DNA from: Agrobacterium tumefaciens
GTDB lineage: Bacteria; Pseudomonadota; Alphaproteobacteria; Rhizobiales; Rhizobiaceae
Length of the DNA stretch: 64,000 nt
Direction of reading: 5' to 3'
Assembly: GCF_005221325.1 (NCBI RefSeq)
Contig: NZ_CP039889.1
Span: 1,562,501-1,626,500, forward strand
The notes under the pieces were generated by a model. The model was not told the origin of the DNA. It worked only from the letters and a program-made list of their open reading frames with translations, and searched no databases. The position numbers were made by a program, and so were the translations under genes. Shown here piece by piece: positions 54,362 to 63,222 of the stretch (positions are counted from its first letter, which is position 1; each line of letters starts with the position of its first letter).

Positions 54362-55394
54362 AGCCGCGCCCACCGCGCCTCACGACCTGAATTTCCCTCA
54401 GCAAGCGCCCTTCCGGTTTTCGCGCGAAGGCAATATCCGTCGCAGGCTTGCGACCTTTGCGCTGCGCGGCGGCGCGCTTGCGGTTTTTGTCGCGGTTTTT
54501 GCGTTCTTTTCGCTGGCCGCCCCGTTTTTCCTGTCGGTGGGCAATATCGGCAACGTGCTGGCGCAATCGGCCATTGGCGGGGTTCTCGCCATCGGGTTGA
54601 CGATCGTGATCATTGCCGGCGGTTCCAACGTGGTCACGGGGGGCATCGATCTGTCGCTGGCAGCGAATATGGGATTGAGCGCGGCGGTTTATGCGACCCT
54701 CACTCAGGCCGGATATGGCGATGCCGCAGCGGCTGCAGGAGCACTTGCAACAGGGGCCGCAATCGGCGCTGTGAACGCGCTCGCCGTCACGGTGACCGGT
54801 ATCATACCGCTTCTGGCGACGCTGGCGGTGATGAATATCGTGGCCGGGCTCGAGCTGGTTCTGACGCAAAATACCGTCATCCCGGCCTCTACCGAATTCC
54901 TGTCGGCCCTTTCCGCCACCGGCCCTGCCGGGATACCGGTGCTGGCCTATGTCCTCATCCTTTTTGCGGGGTTCGTGGCGGCGGTGGTACAATACACACC
55001 CTTGGGACTGCGGCTTTATGCCGTGGGCGAATTTCCCGAGGCGGCGCGGGCTGCCGGGCTGCCGGTAAGATCCTTCGTGGCTGGCGCATTCGTGACGAGC
55101 GGTCTGTTCGGTGGTTTTGCAGGGATATTGTCCGTGTCTTACCTTAGCGGCAGCACCACCGGGTCCGGCGAAATGCTTTTGCCTGTGGTGGTCACCGCGC
55201 TTCTCGGCTCCGTCTTTTCACGTCGCCTGGTGCCGACGGTGACCGGGACGCTGCTGTCGGCTCTCTTCGTCGGTTTCCTTGTCAATGGTTTTCAGCTTCT
55301 CAACATTTCCAGTACGCTGGTAAGCGGCGTCCAGGGTCTCCTGATCCTGCTCGTCGTCTCCGCCACGACCCTTTTGCGTCGGGAGAACCGCTAA
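54330..55394 (+). CDS. ABC transporter permease, ribose/sugar type (1)
   Basis: A 354-residue RbsC-like permease with 8 to 10 helices. Segments are SAIGGVLAIGLTIVIIAGGS, VTGGIDLSLAANMGLSAAV, and PLGLRLYAVGEFPEAARAAG, the cytoplasmic loop that contacts the ATPase. The start GTG 54330 is preceded by CGGAGG with 6-base spacing. It pairs with the permease that begins one base after its stop. Confidence 0.9.
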   Translation: MLRTPILTVAEAAPTAPHDLNFPQQAPFRFSREGNIRRRLATFALRGGALAVFVAVFAFFSLAAPFFLSVGNIGNVLAQSAIGGVLAIGLTIVIIAGGSNVVTGGIDLSLAANMGLSAAVYATLTQAGYGDAAAAAGALATGAAIGAVNALAVTVTGIIPLLATLAVMNIVAGLELVLTQNTVIPASTEFLSALSATGPAGIPVLAYVLILFAGFVAAVVQYTPLGLRLYAVGEFPEAARAAGLPVRSFVAGAFVTSGLFGGFAGILSVSYLSGSTTGSGEMLLPVVVTALLGSVFSRRLVPTVTGTLLSALFVGFLVNGFQLLNISSTLVSGVQGLLILLVVSATTLLRRENR

Positions 55395-55395
55395 T

Positions 55396-56388
55396 ATGTC
55401 ATCTGTAGCCATGGCTTCGGCTAAAACCCCGACCATCTCGATTGTGCGGACGGTCGCGCGCTTTGCGCTACCGTCAGCCCTGTTGATCGTTTTTGCTCTG
55501 TTCGCGAGCCTTGCGCCCGGATTTCTGACGACCACGAACCTCATCAGCGTGCTGGTCAATAATTTCGTGCTGCTGGCAATCGTCTCCATCGCGATGACTT
55601 TTGTCGTGGCCTCCGGCGGCATCGATCTTTCCGTCGGCGCGGCGATCGATTTTGCAAGTTTCGCATTCGTGTCGTTGGTTCTTGCAGGGCAGCCAGTGGC
55701 AATTGCTGCGCTGGTGGGGCTTGCGGCCGGTGCGCTGGTCGGCATTTTTAACGCCATTCTCATTGCGGGCATCGGCATTTCGCCTTTCCTTGCCACGCTC
55801 GGCACCCTGTTCGTCGGCCGCAGTATCCAGCAATTGCTGACCAATGGCGGTAATCCCGTCTATCTGCCTCCCGTCGGCGTGTCCGAAGCGTTTCGGTTCC
55901 TCGGTCATGGCAACCTGTTCGGCATTTCCGTTTCCTTGATTGTCGCCCTCGCCGTGATCATCGCTGCCTGGGTCATCCTGTCCGGCACGCGCTTCGGCCG
56001 CGTCGTCGTTTCTTCCGGAATCCAGGCCAGTGTCGTCCGTTATTCGGGCATCCGGCTTTCCGGTCATGTGGCGGTGGTCTATATTCTGGCGGCCGTCGTC
56101 GCCGCCATTGCGGGGCTCATTATTACCTCGACGGTTACCGTCTACATCCCGTCATCCGGCAACGCCTTCCTGCTGAATGCGATCGGCGCAACCTTCATCG
56201 GCACCACGCTTGATCCAAGAGGACGGCCGAACGTGCCCGGCACCGTTCTCGGCGTGTTGCTGCTCAGCATTGTCGCCAATGGTCTTCTGTTGTCGGGCCT
56301 GAATTTCTACTGGCAGCAGGTCGGTACAGGACTGTTGATCTTCCTTGTCCTCGCCATTGGCTTCGCCAATCGGAAGGCGACCGCATAG
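55396..56388 (+). CDS. ABC transporter permease, ribose/sugar type (2)
   Basis: A 330-residue RbsC-like permease. Visible segments are VASGGIDLSVGAAIDFASFA, ISPFLATLGTLFVGRSIQQL, GTRFGRVVVSSGIQASVVRY (loop for the ATPase) and GRPNVPGTVLGVLLLSIVAN. Having two distinct permeases means a heterodimer. It is the last gene of the plus-strand run and ends the organosulfur-like island. Confidence 0.9.
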   Translation: MSSVAMASAKTPTISIVRTVARFALPSALLIVFALFASLAPGFLTTTNLISVLVNNFVLLAIVSIAMTFVVASGGIDLSVGAAIDFASFAFVSLVLAGQPVAIAALVGLAAGALVGIFNAILIAGIGISPFLATLGTLFVGRSIQQLLTNGGNPVYLPPVGVSEAFRFLGHGNLFGISVSLIVALAVIIAAWVILSGTRFGRVVVSSGIQASVVRYSGIRLSGHVAVVYILAAVVAAIAGLIITSTVTVYIPSSGNAFLLNAIGATFIGTTLDPRGRPNVPGTVLGVLLLSIVANGLLLSGLNFYWQQVGTGLLIFLVLAIGFANRKATA

Positions 56389-56643
56389 GCATGAACAGCC
56401 CCGAGAAGCTGGCAAACATGATCGCTAAGCAACAACCAGCGCATCTCTACCGGGAAATGCGTGTCTGCTTGGCTGAATTCAATATTGGTCTAAATGGTTG
56501 AACGGCCGTTCTCCACTGTACCTTCTGTCGCTCCGGATATCGCTCCGAGGGAGTAAGCGCATCGCCGGTTCGATTCTTTTCAATCGCGGCCAGAAAATCC
56601 GCTCATATTCTCACGTATGGCGCAACTTCACGTTCGGACCTGC
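56389..56643. other. Intergenic stretch between converging operons
   Basis: 255 bases between the plus-strand transporter and the minus-strand alcohol dehydrogenase. No gene, RNA or clear terminator with stem and T tract is seen. Confidence 0.6.
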
Positions 56644-57798
56644 CTACCATGCAATTTCGTAGATACTGGCGGCGTCCGACAGTGATAGCGTACGCGGGTT
56701 GTTGACCAGCAGACGCGTCTGTTCAATTGCATCTTTCGCCAGCAAAGGAAGCCCGTCTTTGGGAATTCCGACATCCCTGAGCCGTACTGGAAGGTTAAGG
56801 CGAAGAGGCAGCATCGTCAGCCCTTCGATGAATCCGGAAAGCCGCCCGGCCTGATCGGCAGGCTCAAGGTGCGGAAAGAGGCACGGTGCCAGTTCCGCAT
56901 AAGCGTCACCACACACGGTCGCGTTAAAGCGCAATATGTGCGGCAGGACCAGACTGTTGGAGAGGCCGTGCGGAACGTGATAGCGCGCACCGATCGGATA
57001 GGCGAGAGCATGAACGGCTGCAACCGGCGAATTGGCGAAGGCCTGGCCCGCCAGCATTGCGCCGAGCAGCATGGACTGTCTGGCGGCCAGGTCGGTTCCG
57101 TTTTCGACGGCAATCGCGATATTCGCTCCGAGAAGCCGCAGAGCTTCTTTGGCAAGGGCACGGGAAACCGGATTGTTGTTTGCACTGGCGGAAGTGAAGG
57201 CCTCGATGGCGTGAACCATTGCGTCAATTCCCGTCGCCGCGGTCACGGCCGGCGGAAGGCCTATTGTCAGGTTTGCATCCAGAAGAGCCGCATCCGGCAG
57301 CAGGACCGGCGATATGACGCCCTTTTTCTGATTATCTCCCGTGGTAACGATCGAAATCGGCGTGACCTCCGATCCCGTGCCTGCCGTTGTCGGTATGAGC
57401 ACGAGCGGAAGACGCTGTCCCGTGACATTGCCAACCCCGTAGATAGCGGTGAGCGCTTCGCCGCTTTTGGCAAGAAGCGCCACGAGCTTTGCGACATCGA
57501 GCGACGAGCCGCCGCCGATTCCCAGTACACCGGTTGCGCCAAACTCGATCGCTTGCGCCACAGCCGCGTGAATGATGGATTCCGGTGGATCGGCGATAAC
57601 GCCGGCGAAGATCGATGTTTCAGCGCCAGCTTCCGCGAGGCAAGCAAGGGCGGGTTGAACAAGCCCTGCCTTAATGACCCCATCGTCCGAAACCACCAGA
57701 ACACGCGGCCCGAGCCGAGTTTTCAACTCTGAAATCCTTGCGACGCAGCCCGGTCCCGCAATGATCTGCGGGACGGTCGCGAATGTGAATGTGGACAT
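56644..57798 (-). CDS. Iron-containing alcohol dehydrogenase (maleylacetate reductase-like)
   Basis: A 384-residue group III dehydrogenase. The nucleotide site is GIGGGSSLDVAK (93-104), and the metal ligands are Asp192 and His196 (IDAMVHAIEA), His263 (AVHALAYPIG) and His277 (YHVPHGLS). I chose ATG 57798 (MSTFTFATVP), 11 bases after the nitrilase stop on the same strand. An ATG at 57822 would add 8 residues. It is a distant paralogue of the dehydrogenase at 20434. As the last gene of the urt-type operon, it probably reduces an aldehyde or ketone made downstream of the amidase. Confidence 0.9.
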   Translation of the reverse strand: MSTFTFATVPQIIAGPGCVARISELKTRLGPRVLVVSDDGVIKAGLVQPALACLAEAGAETSIFAGVIADPPESIIHAAVAQAIEFGATGVLGIGGGSSLDVAKLVALLAKSGEALTAIYGVGNVTGQRLPLVLIPTTAGTGSEVTPISIVTTGDNQKKGVISPVLLPDAALLDANLTIGLPPAVTAATGIDAMVHAIEAFTSASANNNPVSRALAKEALRLLGANIAIAVENGTDLAARQSMLLGAMLAGQAFANSPVAAVHALAYPIGARYHVPHGLSNSLVLPHILRFNATVCGDAYAELAPCLFPHLEPADQAGRLSGFIEGLTMLPLRLNLPVRLRDVGIPKDGLPLLAKDAIEQTRLLVNNPRTLSLSDAASIYEIAW

Positions 57799-57809
57799 GC
57801 TGCAGCCTT

Positions 57810-59549
57810 TTACTGATGCCACTGGACGAGGGGCTGATAGTGATGCGGCTGACGCATGACCACGAGGTCCTTTCGCCGGACGATGTTCGTTGGATAAGGC
57901 GTGTCGAGATTGGTAGTATCGACGGCTGCAACGGCAATCCCCTCCTCATCCAGAATTACTGATTCCTGACGTGGAAAAGCAAAGGAATCTGGCCCGAACA
58001 CCGCACTCTTTCCCTCATAACCCCGTGCGGTATCGAGGACATTGGCGAAGGCAAAATAGACGTTGTTCTCGCCGCCGCGCACGCGCAGAGCATGCCAGTG
58101 GAATGGATCGGCACCCTTTGGAATAGGATAGTTGTGCGGAATCTTCGTACCTGCGTGACTGCCGGTGAAAGTGCCGGCGATCGCTGAAGGGCAAGCGACA
58201 AGATCACACCCCATAAGCGAAAGCGAACGGATGGCTTCCGGATAAAGCGCGTCGTGGCCAATCGCCAGACCTACCCGACCGATGGCAAGATCGTATGTTT
58301 TCCAATCATCGCCGGCCGTCGCCCAGTGGTCGGCGACGGCCAGATGCGTCTTGCGATAACTGCCCACAAGGCCCTCTGGTCCGGCAAGGACTGCGCTGTT
58401 GTAAATCTTGTCTCCGTCCGCCTCGGCGAAGCCTGCAACGAGATAGAGGCCGAGCTTCATTGCCAGACGAACGAAGGCGGACACCGCCGGGCCCGAGAGC
58501 GGCTCTGCCCGAATGTGTGGATCGTCAAGCCCCGTCAGGGACAGTTCCGGGAAAACCAGAATATCAGGCGCAGCCGTCACCTTTGCCTCGGTTGCGAGCC
58601 TGGTGATGGCGGCAATATTGTCTGCAACGACCGAGGTTGGGGCGAACTGTGCAACGGCTGCGCGCGAAGTGCGTCCGCGCGGGATTGGCTGATAGCCATA
58701 GAGCCGGAAATAATCGCCGGGATTCCAGGTGAAGCTGTTGGTCATCATATTCATGTAAAGCTCTGGTCGTCGAGATTTGAAGACCGGCTCGCTCAAAACT
58801 TCGCGGCGGCGGGCGCGGGCAAGATCGATTGTGCCATAGGCAATTCCGTCGCCGGTATCGATTGATGCGGCAACTGTGCCGTCGGGCTCGATCAGGCAGC
58901 TTCCGCCCGAAAACTGCACGGTTCTTTCCAGTCCCCAGCGGTTGCTTTCGATGACATAGCAGGCGTTTTCGAAGGCTCGGTTGATCCAGTAGGGCGCGGG
59001 CGTGCGCTCCTGCAGCCAATTGGAGATGTGGCAGATGATGTCGGCACCGGCCAGGGCTTCGAGCCGCGCTGTCTCGAAGAAGTGCAGATCCATGCAGACC
59101 AGCATTGAAATCCGGCCGATCTCCGTTTCGAAGACCTCGTGCACGATATCGCCGTTGGCGGCCCATTTCGGTTCGGCGATATAGGGGTGCGACTTGCGAT
59201 GGCGACCAACGACACCCTCGGGACCGATGAGGACGGCGGTATTGTAATAGAGATCGCTCGCCGGATCGACTTCCGGCATGCCGACGACGATATAGCAGCT
59301 GTGTTTGCGGGCAATGGCATGGAAAACATCGGTGGTCGGTCCGGGAATGGTCTCGACAAATGGCTTCACTTCCGCCCTGTCGAACCAGCAATAGCCCGTC
59401 GTCCCCATTTCGGGCGTGACGATCAGGCGGGCACCGGCCTGCGCCGCTTCCTCGCAAAGGGCTGTCAGCCGGCTGATGTTACGCGCCTTTTCAAACATGG
59501 TCGGTTCGAACTGGATAGCGGCGGCGGTGTAGCTCTGTGTCGGTGTCAT
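57810..59549 (-). CDS. Tandem nitrilase-family amidase, second domain lacking the catalytic cysteine
   Basis: A 579-residue fusion of two carbon-nitrogen hydrolase (nitrilase fold) domains. Domain 1 (about 8-265) has the full triad Glu47 (VTPEMG), Lys119 (HRKSHPY) and Cys152 (VCMDLHF) and should hydrolyse an amide or nitrile. Domain 2 (about 295-550) keeps Glu335 (FPELSLTG) and Lys400 (YRKTHL) but has His432 where Cys is expected (GHDALYPEA), so it is probably not a classic hydrolase and may be structural or regulatory. The start ATG 59549 (MTPTQSY) has GGGA upstream. An ATG at 59582 adds 11 residues. Placed behind a urea/amide-type transporter, an imported amide is the likely substrate. Confidence 0.9.
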   Translation of the reverse strand: MTPTQSYTAAAIQFEPTMFEKARNISRLTALCEEAAQAGARLIVTPEMGTTGYCWFDRAEVKPFVETIPGPTTDVFHAIARKHSCYIVVGMPEVDPASDLYYNTAVLIGPEGVVGRHRKSHPYIAEPKWAANGDIVHEVFETEIGRISMLVCMDLHFFETARLEALAGADIICHISNWLQERTPAPYWINRAFENACYVIESNRWGLERTVQFSGGSCLIEPDGTVAASIDTGDGIAYGTIDLARARRREVLSEPVFKSRRPELYMNMMTNSFTWNPGDYFRLYGYQPIPRGRTSRAAVAQFAPTSVVADNIAAITRLATEAKVTAAPDILVFPELSLTGLDDPHIRAEPLSGPAVSAFVRLAMKLGLYLVAGFAEADGDKIYNSAVLAGPEGLVGSYRKTHLAVADHWATAGDDWKTYDLAIGRVGLAIGHDALYPEAIRSLSLMGCDLVACPSAIAGTFTGSHAGTKIPHNYPIPKGADPFHWHALRVRGGENNVYFAFANVLDTARGYEGKSAVFGPDSFAFPRQESVILDEEGIAVAAVDTTNLDTPYPTNIVRRKDLVVMRQPHHYQPLVQWHQ

Positions 59550-59587
59550 GATTGTTCCCATTGTCTTTAATGAAGGTTCCATCTGTT

Positions 59588-60283
59588 TCAGACAGCCATA
59601 TGCCGATGAACAAGCGCGTCGGAGAGCGTGTCGATGGCGCCGGCTGCGACCACGCTGCCCTTCTCCAGCATTGCGAACTGGTGAGACGCGTGCCGCGCAA
59701 AAGCGACGTTTTGCTCGACGAGAATGATCGTCATGCCGATCTCGCGATTGAGCCGGATGATGATCTTTTCGATCTCCTCGACGATAGAGGGCTGGATGCC
59801 TTCGTTGGGTTCATCGAGAAGCAGCACTTTCGGGTCTGCTGCCAGCGCGCGGGCAATGGCAAGCTGCTGTTGCTGGCCGCCGGAAAGCACACCTCCCGGT
59901 CGATCGAGGTTGGCCATCAGGTATGGAAAAAGTTCAGGGACCAGTGCGGGAATTTCGCGTTTGCCATCAGCACGCGCAAAGGCGCCCATCAGGATGTTTT
60001 CGCGGATGGTAAAATCGGGAATGATCTCCCTTCCCTGGGGGACATAGGCGATACCGGCCCTTGCCCTCATATGCGTCGGGGAAGAGGCGACGTCTTTTCC
60101 TTCCAGATACATCTCGCCCGTCATCCGGTCGGTTAGCGCCATCAGGGTTTTCAACAGCGTCGTTTTGCCGGTGCCGTTACGGCCGAGGATGGTCGTGATC
60201 TTGCCGGCCGGAATATCGAGCGTGACGCCGTGCAGGATATGGCTGCGGCCGTAGTAGCTGTGCACGCCTTTTAATGACAGCAT
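59588..60283 (-). CDS. urtE: Urea/amide ABC transporter ATP-binding protein UrtE
   Basis: A 231-residue LivF-type ATPase. It has Walker A GRNGTGKTT, signature LSGGQQQQLAIARAL, Walker B LLLDEPNEGIQPSIVEEI (the NEGIQPSI form is typical of UrtE) and switch region LVEQNVAFARHAS. It shares its first base with the UrtD stop region, and the start ATG 60283 is coupled to that stop. It works with UrtD, UrtB, UrtC and UrtA. The substrate could be urea or a short amide. Confidence 0.93.
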   Translation of the reverse strand: MLSLKGVHSYYGRSHILHGVTLDIPAGKITTILGRNGTGKTTLLKTLMALTDRMTGEMYLEGKDVASSPTHMRARAGIAYVPQGREIIPDFTIRENILMGAFARADGKREIPALVPELFPYLMANLDRPGGVLSGGQQQQLAIARALAADPKVLLLDEPNEGIQPSIVEEIEKIIIRLNREIGMTIILVEQNVAFARHASHQFAMLEKGSVVAAGAIDTLSDALVHRHMAV

Positions 60284-61032
60284 CAGGATATTCCTTTCGA
60301 ACCGAGATAGGCTTCACGGACCTTGGGATTGCGCTCGATATCTTCGACGCTTCCTTCCGCGAGAACCTCTCCGAGATGGAGAACGGTGATGTACTCGGCG
60401 ATCTCGCGGACGAACCCCATGTCGTGTTCGACGACGAGGATCGTATGGCGACCTTTGAGATTGTTGATGATTTCTGCGGTCTTGCGGGTTTCCGCCTGGG
60501 TCATGCCGGCTGTCGGCTCGTCCAGCAGAACCACCTTGGGATCCTGCACGATGAGCATTCCAAGCTCCAGCCACTGTGTCTGACCATGGCTGAGATAGGC
60601 GGCTGTCGTACCCTGTTCAGCATCGAGGCCCGTGAGCGCCAGAACGTCGTCTACACGGCTTGCCTCGGAACGCGAAAAGCCGAACCGGAGATTTGCAAAG
60701 ACCGAAGGCTTTCTGCAATTGGCGACCTCCAGGTTCTGACGCACCGTCAGTTCACGGAAGACGCTGGGAATCTGGAATTTTCGGCCGATCCCGGCACGCG
60801 CAATTTTGTGCTCAGGCCAGTTGGTGATGTCGGTGTCGTAGACGAAAACCTTGCCCTGCGTGCTGCGCGTCTTGCCGCTGACCAGATCCATCAGGGTTGT
60901 CTTTCCGGCGCCATTTGCGCCGAGCAACACACGCAACTCGCCGTCGCGGACGGTGATGCTGACATTGTTGACGGCTCTGAAGCCGCCGAAATCGACGCTG
61001 AGACCGTCGATGGTCAATGCGATTGCACTCAT
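60283..61032 (-). CDS. urtD: Urea/amide ABC transporter ATP-binding protein UrtD
   Basis: A 249-residue LivG-type ATPase. It has Walker A GANGAGKTT, the odd signature LSHGQTQWLELGMLI (usual in UrtD, in place of LSGGQ), Walker B VLLDEPTAGMT and VVEHDMGFVREI. The start ATG 61032 (MSAIALTIDGLSV) is coupled to urtC, whose stop is one base before it on the minus strand. A longer frame to 61197 exists but overlaps urtC and has no homology. Confidence 0.92.
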   Translation of the reverse strand: MSAIALTIDGLSVDFGGFRAVNNVSITVRDGELRVLLGANGAGKTTLMDLVSGKTRSTQGKVFVYDTDITNWPEHKIARAGIGRKFQIPSVFRELTVRQNLEVANCRKPSVFANLRFGFSRSEASRVDDVLALTGLDAEQGTTAAYLSHGQTQWLELGMLIVQDPKVVLLDEPTAGMTQAETRKTAEIINNLKGRHTILVVEHDMGFVREIAEYITVLHLGEVLAEGSVEDIERNPKVREAYLGSKGIS

Positions 61033-61033
61033 A

Positions 61034-62173
61034 TCACAATGCCTCGCTTTGTTGCTGCAACGGTGAAGGCGCCGCACCTGGTTTGACCCGGCGAATAAAT
61101 GCCCGCAGAACGTCATGCGCGACGCCGCCAAGGCCACGCGGCATGAACAGCACGACGAGCATGAAGATGAGGCCGATGATTGCTTTCCACGCCTCAACCA
61201 GCGCCTCGGTCTCGCTGACCTCTGCCTCGATCATGTTGATGAGGATCGCGCCGATGCAGGCGCCGAGCAGGGATGAGCGACCGCCGACGGCCGCCCAGAC
61301 GACCATCGTGACCGAAAAGGAAAGATCCATGAACGTTGGCGAGGCGAATTCCGCGACAACCACGTAAAGCATGCCGGCAACACCGGCGATGCCCGCCGAG
61401 ATGACAAAGAAGAATACCTGGTAGAGCGAGACGTCGAAGCCGAGATAGCGGGCGCGCACTTGGTCATCGCGGATCGCCTGCAGGATCATGCCTGCGCGGG
61501 TTTCGACGACAAGGCGGGCGCCGATGAGCGCCAAGGACAGGCATACGGCACACAGGTAATAGGTCGCCCGGCTGTAGGGATCGAATTCGATGCCACCGAT
61601 CGTCAGCCAGCCGAGATCGGTCAGGCCGTTGAAACCATTTGTAATCGGTTGCGCATCGACCATGACGAGGCGGACGAGAAGGACGAGCGCCAGTGTGATG
61701 ATCGACACGAAGACGCCGGAAATGCGTTTGCGGAACACCAGCATGCCGAGCGCGCCGGCAATCACTACAGGAAGCATGATGCCGAGCACGAGGCCCACCG
61801 ACTGGCTTTGAAACGGAAGCCAGAGGAAGGAGCCCTTGTTGATGCAGCAAAGTTCCGTCGGTGCGCCGGGTTCGGCATTCCATAGCATGAAATCCGGAAC
61901 CGGCTTGTCGGAACCCTGTTGCAGACTGGTCAGGCTTGACAGTTTCAGGGACATGGCAAGCATGTAAGCGCCAAGGCCGAAAAACAGCCCCTGGCCGAGA
62001 TTAAGAATTCCGGCGTAGCCCCATGTCAGCGCAATGGCGACACCGAGCATGCCGTAGACAAGATATTTTGAAATGCGGTTCAGCCAGAATTCGTCGCCGA
62101 AAACGGGTGCCGCGAAAATCACTGCGATGAAGAGCACATAGGCAGCGATCTGGAATTTCCGTTCGATGCTCAT
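61034..62173 (-). CDS. urtC: Urea/amide ABC transporter permease UrtC
   Basis: A 379-residue LivM-type permease with about 8 to 10 helices. Segments are GVAIALTWGYAGILNLGQGL, VFRKRISGVFVSIITLALVL, AIRDDQVRARYLGFDVSLYQ (cytoplasmic loop) and VAEFASPTFMDLSFSVTMVV. The LGQGLFFGLGAYMLAMSLKL stretch is typical of UrtC. One base separates it from urtB. Confidence 0.92.
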   Translation of the reverse strand: MSIERKFQIAAYVLFIAVIFAAPVFGDEFWLNRISKYLVYGMLGVAIALTWGYAGILNLGQGLFFGLGAYMLAMSLKLSSLTSLQQGSDKPVPDFMLWNAEPGAPTELCCINKGSFLWLPFQSQSVGLVLGIMLPVVIAGALGMLVFRKRISGVFVSIITLALVLLVRLVMVDAQPITNGFNGLTDLGWLTIGGIEFDPYSRATYYLCAVCLSLALIGARLVVETRAGMILQAIRDDQVRARYLGFDVSLYQVFFFVISAGIAGVAGMLYVVVAEFASPTFMDLSFSVTMVVWAAVGGRSSLLGACIGAILINMIEAEVSETEALVEAWKAIIGLIFMLVVLFMPRGLGGVAHDVLRAFIRRVKPGAAPSPLQQQSEAL

Positions 62174-62174
62174 G

Positions 62175-63068
62175 TCAGCGCCCCTTGAACGAGAACAGCC
62201 CGCTGGGCTTTACGAGAATGACGAGGATGACGACTCCGAAAACGACCGCGCGTGCCAGAATGTCGTTCGTTCCGATGGCCACCAGCGCATTGATTTCCCC
62301 CAGAAGCCCTGATGAAAGGGCCGTACCGAAAAGGCTGCCGACGCCGCCTGTCACCACGACCATGAAACCGTCGACGACCATCGTCGTGCCCATATCCGGG
62401 AAAACGGTCTTGAAGCCGGACATCATGACGCCCGCGACGCCGGCCAGACCGGAACCGAAGGCAAAGGTGAGCGCGTTGATGCGCTTCACATCGATGCCGC
62501 AGGCCGCAGCCATTTTTGGATTACGGATGATTGCCCGCACCTGCATGCCTGCCGTCGTGCGATAGAGAATGAACCATGTCGCCAGCGTCAGCGCGGCTGT
62601 TACCGCAATGATGAAGGTGCGGTAAGCGTTGATGGCGGCACCGGCAAACCTGAAGGTGCCTTGCAGGTATGAAGGCACTGCGACGTTTTGCAGCCCGGCC
62701 CCGAGGCCTTCGATATGGATGCCAAAAAAGGTGAGGCCGAATTCGAGCCTTACGGCCTGCTGCAAAAGGATGGCAATACCCCAGGTGGCGAGAAGCGTGT
62801 CGAGCAGGCGGCCGTAGAGCCGTCGCACGACCACCCGTTCGATTGCCAGGCCAAGCAATGCCGTCACGACAAAAGCCAGCGGTATTGCCAGCAGAAGGCT
62901 CGTTTTCAGCCAGATGCCCGAGAGAACGGCGACATAAGCGCCGATCATGACCATTTCGCCGTGGGCCATGTTGATGACGCCCATGGCGCCGTAGGTGATG
63001 GCGAGGCCGAGTGCCACCAGAAGAAGGATCGAGCCGAGACTGAGGCCGATGAAGAGAATGTCGAGCAT
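62175..63068 (-). CDS. urtB: Urea/amide ABC transporter permease UrtB
   Basis: A 297-residue LivH-type permease. Segments are FIGLSLGSILLLVALGLAIT, GVINMAHGEMVMIGAYVAVL, GMQVRAIIRNPKMAAACGID (cytoplasmic loop) and DGFMVVVTGGVGSLFGTALS. I chose ATG 63068 (MLDILFIGLSLG), with GGTGG 5 bases upstream. An ATG at 63083 would add 5 residues. It lies 154 bases after urtA, separated by a strong hairpin. Confidence 0.9.
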   Translation of the reverse strand: MLDILFIGLSLGSILLLVALGLAITYGAMGVINMAHGEMVMIGAYVAVLSGIWLKTSLLLAIPLAFVVTALLGLAIERVVVRRLYGRLLDTLLATWGIAILLQQAVRLEFGLTFFGIHIEGLGAGLQNVAVPSYLQGTFRFAGAAINAYRTFIIAVTAALTLATWFILYRTTAGMQVRAIIRNPKMAAACGIDVKRINALTFAFGSGLAGVAGVMMSGFKTVFPDMGTTMVVDGFMVVVTGGVGSLFGTALSSGLLGEINALVAIGTNDILARAVVFGVVILVILVKPSGLFSFKGR

Positions 63069-63182
63069 AACGCCACCGTTCATGAGAAGGGCGGGCCAGA
63101 CTTTTTCCTGCTCCTGGCCAATCCCGAATGTGGGTTGGCGCGGCACAGAGGAAAAAACACAGATCCGCCTTGCCGAGACATT

Positions 63183-63208
63183 GTCCCGCCAAACATGGTT
63201 GGCGGGAC
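63183..63208 (-). promoter_or_regulatory. Intercistronic hairpin between urtA and urtB
   Basis: A perfect 10-bp stem, GTCCCGCCAA (63183-63192) with TTGGCGGGAC (63199-63208), and a 6-base loop. Read on the minus strand it follows the urtA stop by 14 bases and has no T tract. It should stabilise the urtA message rather than terminate it. Confidence 0.65.
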
Positions 63209-63222
63209 GACGCGGGGAGGGG

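Noticed and set aside
61033..61197. Extended start for urtD at 61197
   Set aside because: The extra residues overlap urtC on the same strand, are serine- and cysteine-rich and unlike any UrtD. The start at 61032 gives normal length.
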